From Bacteroidota bacterium (GTDB taxonomy: Bacteria > Bacteroidota > Rhodothermia > Rhodothermales > UBA10348), in assembly GCA_004356385.1 (NCBI GenBank), contig SMXL01000139.1:1-7033 (forward strand): a stretch of DNA of 7,033 bases. The letters run 5' to 3'. Positions within the stretch are counted from its first letter, which is position 1. Each line of letters begins with the position of its first letter. Position numbers and translations under genes: made by a program. The notes under the pieces are model-generated. The model did not search any database, was not told the DNA's origin, and worked only from the letters and a program-made list of their open reading frames with translations. This document shows positions 6,963-7,033 of the stretch, in pieces.

Positions 6963-7033
6963 TTATAATTCGATCAGGATCCGGCCCTTTATTTCTCCGG
7001 CTAACAGTCGCGACGATTGCGATTCGATTTCCG
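6963..7033 (-). CDS. C-terminal end of a quinone oxidoreductase-like dehydrogenase (partial)
   Basis: The last 22 codons and TAA stop of a minus-strand frame that runs off the right edge. The translation ends SSRLLAGEIKGRILIEL. This resembles the C-terminus of zinc-independent medium-chain dehydrogenases of the YhdH/AcuI or quinone oxidoreductase type, which commonly end in a pattern of the form LL-x-G-x-x-x-GR-hydrophobic-x-hydrophobic. If so, the full protein is an NADPH-dependent enoyl or quinone reductase. It converges on the protease gene with only 10 bp between the stops, and no terminator hairpin is evident there. The frame is short, so both coding status and family are provisional; other frames across this edge are also open or end close by. 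Confidence 0.5.
   Translation of the reverse strand, partial: EIESQSSRLLAGEIKGRILIEL

Noticed and set aside
6966..7010. Possible terminator around the CCGG-containing stretch after the protease gene
   Set aside because: The only complementarity is a few bases (GCCGG/CCGGC-like) with no stable stem plus T-run, and the stretch overlaps the convergent partial coding frame.

Overview
The window looks like chromosomal DNA from a marine or environmental bacterium of the Bacteroidota / Rhodothermota / Balneolota kind. That is an inference. It rests on a DUF6503-type lipoprotein at the left edge, two outer-membrane-type lipoproteins, a moderate-GC gene style, and the near absence of Shine-Dalgarno sequences in front of most starts. 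I see no rRNA, tRNA, CRISPR array, insertion sequence or phage gene.

Layout, left to right. (1) A plus-strand gene (23-787) for a DUF6503-like lipoprotein. It faces, across about 60 bp, the end of (2) a two-gene minus-strand operon. The operon's first gene (start about 3502, end 2807) encodes a 231-residue protein that I read as a stand-alone GspE/PilB N-terminal-like domain with no ATPase. Its second gene (2767-848) encodes a complete 639-residue PilB/GspE-type assembly ATPase with Walker A, Asp box, Walker B, His box and a paired CxxC zinc site. (3) A divergent intergenic region of about 260 bp (3503-3761) carries a plausible minus-strand promoter. (4) A plus-strand pair follows: a small three-helix membrane protein (3762-4031), then a 956-residue lipoprotein M16 zinc metalloprotease of the fused two-half PqqL type (4082-6952). 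(5) At the right edge the last 22 codons of a minus-strand gene (stop at 6963-6965) face the protease gene, with only 10 bp between the two stops. Its ending resembles the C-terminus of zinc-independent quinone oxidoreductase-like medium-chain dehydrogenases.

The operon is the most interesting part. A type IV pilus / type II secretion ATPase with a degenerate N-terminal domain is preceded by a second, separate protein that aligns by eye to that same domain. The pair may act together at the cytoplasmic face of a pilus or secretion machine; this is inferred from adjacency and shared fold. The lipoproteins and protease fit ordinary cell-envelope functions, and nothing in the sequence links them to the operon.
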